Part shown: positions 6,627 through 8,231 of the stretch, piece after piece
How positions within the stretch are numbered: the first letter of the stretch is position 1
Layout: every line of letters starts with the position of its first letter
Source of the DNA: Deltaproteobacteria bacterium
Lineage (GTDB): Bacteria; Desulfobacterota; Desulfobacteria; Desulfobacterales; SURF-15
DNA: 8,231 nucleotides
Reading direction: 5' to 3'
Assembly (NCBI GenBank): GCA_024644775.1
Contig: JAHEHB010000241.1
Span: forward strand, 1-8,231
Program-made: the position numbers and the translations under genes
Notes under the pieces: generated by a model
Database searches by the model: none
The model's input: only the letters and a program-made list of their open reading frames with translations
What the model was told of the DNA's origin: nothing

Positions 6627-7233
6627 TTAGTTCGTTTAGTATCTGAGGGGCAACCTCGTATCCCAGATTCATTGCTTCGTCGCAGTGCTGAATCGCCAAA
6701 TCAAACGCGCCTTTTTCCATGTAAGCGATGGCGAGGTTGTTGTGGGCAACGGCAAAATTGGGCTCATGGCCGAGAACCTTTAGGTTTGTCTCTATACTTT
6801 CTTCAATCATACCTTTCATCAGGTACGCATTGGCCAGAGTTGCATGTGCCTGAATAAATTTGGGATTAAATCGAACGGCTTTTTCCAGCGCGGTGATCGC
6901 TTCGTCGATATTTCCTTTTTGGAGATGAACAAAACCGATGTTTCCATACCCTTCGGCAAACCCCGCGCGTGCGTGAATGGCTTGTTTGTTATACTCCAGG
7001 CATCTGTCGAGATCGCCACGCTCAAGATAGATGCCGCCCAGTTGTACATATGCCTCGGCAAGACTTGGACTGCATTCAACGGCTTCGAGCAGTTCTCTTT
7101 CCGCTTCATCATACTGTTTTTGTCCCAGCAAACCGATGGCAAGGTTGTAATGGGAAGTCCCACACTCCGGATTTTGGGTTACTGCGGCACGTTGTTTTGA
7201 GATGTATTCGTCAACGCTTTTGGATGTCGTCAT
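6613..7233 (-). CDS. TPR-repeat protein, five tandem tetratricopeptide repeats
   Basis: This 206-aa cytoplasmic protein consists almost wholly of 34-residue tetratricopeptide repeats at about 25-58, 59-92, 93-126, 127-160 and 161-194. Each has the expected small and aromatic pattern, for example NLAIGLLGQKQYDEAERELLEAV, and YLERGDLDRCLEY in repeat 2. TPR arrays are protein-binding scaffolds; no catalytic domain, signal peptide or membrane segment is present, so the partner is unknown. The ATG at 7231-7233 has AAGGA (7246-7242) eight bases upstream. Its TAA falls inside the start region of the 408-aa gene (14-nt overlap), so the two are almost certainly one transcript and probably act together. 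A link to sulfite reductase assembly or regulation is suggested only by position upstream of dsrA. Confidence 0.92.
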   Translation of the reverse strand: MTTSKSVDEYISKQRAAVTQNPECGTSHYNLAIGLLGQKQYDEAERELLEAVECSPSLAEAYVQLGGIYLERGDLDRCLEYNKQAIHARAGFAEGYGNIGFVHLQKGNIDEAITALEKAVRFNPKFIQAHATLANAYLMKGMIEESIETNLKVLGHEPNFAVAHNNLAIAYMEKGAFDLAIQHCDEAMNLGYEVAPQILNELNAHR

Positions 7234-7271
7234 TATTATAATCCTTGATTCAATCAGCTGTGTAATTTAAG

Positions 7272-7280
7272 ATTATACCA
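7272..7280 (-). promoter_or_regulatory. Extended -10 promoter candidate for the TPR gene
   Basis: On the minus strand TGG directly precedes a perfect TATAAT (7277-7272), forming an extended -10 (TGnTATAAT). Transcription would start near 7265, about 32 nt before the TPR start codon. A TTGACA further upstream is 23 nt away, too far for a normal -35, so the extended -10 would have to suffice. Confidence 0.5.
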
Positions 7281-7341
7281 CACCATTCCGACCAACTTGA
7301 TGTCAAATCGGCTTTGTTGATATGAAGGTACCTAATTTTAC

Positions 7342-7370
7342 TTGACATAGTATACTACTTTTTCTACGTT
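7342..7370 (+). promoter_or_regulatory. dapA: Promoter candidate for dapA
   Basis: A perfect TTGACA (7342-7347) is followed after 17 nt by TACGTT (7365-7370), which keeps the three most conserved -10 bases (first, second and last) but is otherwise poor. The expected start near 7377 would give an 84-nt leader made up largely of the inverted repeats at 7389-7441. A weaker alternative is TTGATG (7297-7302) with TATGAA (7321-7326). Confidence 0.35.
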
Positions 7371-7376
7371 TTTCAA
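7349..7376 (-). promoter_or_regulatory. Second upstream promoter candidate for the TPR gene
   Basis: TTGAAA (7376-7371) and TATACT (7354-7349) lie 16 nt apart on the minus strand, each with five of six consensus bases. Transcription would begin near 7342 and give a leader of about 108 nt. Its -10 adjoins the -35 of the rightward dapA promoter candidate, so the two would compete for polymerase. Confidence 0.4.
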
Positions 7377-7388
7377 TAAGTCTGGGTG

Positions 7389-7441
7389 AGGCTTGTTGAA
7401 ATATTGAAGCCTAAGTTGAGCTCAATTTAGGTGAAACCTAA
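7389..7441 (+). promoter_or_regulatory. Chain of three overlapping inverted repeats in the dapA leader
   Basis: Stem 1 pairs AGGCTT (7389-7394) with AAGCCT (7407-7412). Stem 2 is a 22-bp near-perfect palindrome at 7410-7431 (CCTAAGTTGAG / CTCAATTTAGG, one G-T pair). Stem 3 pairs TTAGG (7427-7431) with CCTAA (7437-7441). Neighbouring stems share an arm, so 1 excludes 2 and 2 excludes 3. It ends 10 nt before the dapA ribosome site. It may be an attenuator-like RNA switch or a cluster of operators; no known riboswitch class is recognised. Confidence 0.5.
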
Positions 7442-7460
7442 CGCAATAAAGGGGGGAGCT

Positions 7461-8231
7461 ATGATCACTGGAGGTTGTACTGCCATCATTACACCGTTTA
7501 AAGACGGCACCGTCGATTATGACGGCCTGGCCAAACTTGTTGATTTTCAAATCGAAAATGGTATCTCCGGAATCGTGGCGGTAGGGACTACCGGAGAAAG
7601 CCCAACACTTACATGGGAAGAACATAATAAGGTTATCGAACATATCGCCAAACAAACCAAGAACAAATGTCTCTGTATCGCCGGAACCGGGAGTAACAAC
7701 ACAAAAGAGACCCTGGAAGGCACCGGCCACGCCGCCGACGTGGGCGCAGAAGCAGTATTGCTGATCGATCCCTATTATAACGGACCCAGCTCCCTTGAAA
7801 TTCGCCGGGAGTATGTCGCCCCGGTCGCAAAGGCTTTTCCGGACATTGAAATTATTCCCTATATTCTCCCTGGCAGAACTGGTACCCAAATGATGCCCGA
7901 AGACCTAGCCCTTTTGAATAGAGACTATAAAAACCTCAACACCGTCAAAGAGGCGACCGGGAGTGTTGAGAACATGCGGCGAACCCGAGAATACTGCGGA
8001 CCGGATTTTTCGATACTCTCGGGCGACGATCCCATTACGTTTCAAATAATGACGGATCCGTTGATAAAATCCTCTGGGGTGATTTCCGTCGCATCAAATT
8101 TTATCCCTAAAGGTGTGGTGGAAATGGTTCGACTGCTGAACGAAGGAAATCGGACAGAAGCAGAAAAACTAAAACTGGCCTTAGATCCGCTTTTTGGCAT
8201 CATTACGATAAAAACCAAGGAAATGACCGCT
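7461..8231 (+). CDS. dapA: 4-hydroxy-tetrahydrodipicolinate synthase DapA (3' end outside window)
   Basis: DapA condenses pyruvate with aspartate semialdehyde in the first committed step of diaminopimelate and lysine synthesis. The window holds 257 codons, open to the edge; the family is about 290-300 aa, so only the last helices are missing. Visible motifs of the class I aldolase TIM barrel: GTTGES (42-47, pyruvate carboxylate binding), DPYYNGPS (103-110), the proton-relay Tyr134 with PYILPGRTG, the Schiff-base Lys163 in TVKEATG, and SGDD (187-190). PYILPGRT replaces the more usual YNVPGRT, and ASNFIP replaces the usual VTANVAP-type loop, so it is a somewhat divergent branch. A related pyruvate aldolase of the same superfamily is a less likely alternative. 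The ATG at 7461 follows GGGGGGAG (7451-7458). It is transcribed away from the TPR gene. Confidence 0.9.
   Translation, partial: MITGGCTAIITPFKDGTVDYDGLAKLVDFQIENGISGIVAVGTTGESPTLTWEEHNKVIEHIAKQTKNKCLCIAGTGSNNTKETLEGTGHAADVGAEAVLLIDPYYNGPSSLEIRREYVAPVAKAFPDIEIIPYILPGRTGTQMMPEDLALLNRDYKNLNTVKEATGSVENMRRTREYCGPDFSILSGDDPITFQIMTDPLIKSSGVISVASNFIPKGVVEMVRLLNEGNRTEAEKLKLALDPLFGIITIKTKEMTA

Noticed and set aside
7297..7310. FNR-like site (TTGAT-N4-AATCG)
   Set aside because: Only one half-site matches the TTGAT-N4-ATCAA consensus and the other is degraded; too weak to call.
7377..7460. Known lysine riboswitch before dapA
   Set aside because: The possible leader is too short and lacks the five-helix core; only the chained inverted repeats are supported.
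7422..7889. 155-codon minus-strand open frame opposite dapA
   Set aside because: It is antisense to clear DapA motifs and its composition shows no protein-like features; it is a shadow frame.
1..8231. Mobile elements, CRISPR arrays, tRNA genes or signs of recent transfer
   Set aside because: No terminal repeats, transposase motifs, spaced direct repeats or cloverleaf sequences were seen, and all genes are intact with similar base composition.

Overview
This window comes from a sulfate- or sulfite-reducing bacterium, most probably a member of the Desulfobacterota and perhaps of the Desulfobacterales. The argument rests on a complete dsrA-dsrB-dsrD-dsrN cluster (dissimilatory sulfite reductase, its small activator, and a CbiA-type amidotransferase) beside a periplasmic multihaem cytochrome c3. 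I recognise the families by reading the proteins; no database search was possible.

Layout, left to right. Positions 2-226 (+) hold the C-terminal end of tatC. Positions 359-856 (+) encode an exported tetrahaem cytochrome c3. A hairpin at 856-899 overlaps the stop codons of this gene and of the convergent dsrN and looks like a bidirectional terminator. Positions 891-5163 (-) are the dsr operon, transcribed right to left: dsrA, dsrB, dsrD, dsrN. A good sigma-70-like promoter at 5326-5354 precedes a leader of about 155 nt. Further right on the same strand lies a two-gene unit, a TPR protein (6613-7233) whose end overlaps the start of an unrecognised 408-aa protein (5400-6626). Diverging from it, dapA starts at 7461 (+) and runs off the right edge. 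The 227-bp gap between them holds divergent promoter candidates and a chain of overlapping inverted repeats directly before dapA.

How the parts fit. DsrAB reduces sulfite in the cytoplasm. DsrD is known to stimulate DsrAB. DsrN is thought to amidate the sirohaem cofactor. Cytochrome c3 carries periplasmic electrons that ultimately feed sulfate respiration. TatC belongs to the export channel for folded proteins; c-type cytochromes themselves normally use Sec. DapA belongs to lysine/diaminopimelate synthesis and is probably unrelated to sulfur metabolism.

The least explained parts are the 408-aa protein, possibly a degenerate kinase-like fold; the RNA-like elements inside the dsr operon (a perfect hairpin between dsrB and dsrD, and a weak terminator-like element between dsrD and dsrN); an unused strong Shine-Dalgarno sequence in the dsrA leader; and the serial, mutually exclusive stem-loops before dapA. 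No rRNA, tRNA, CRISPR array or insertion sequence was seen. No gene-free stretch exceeds 300 bases.
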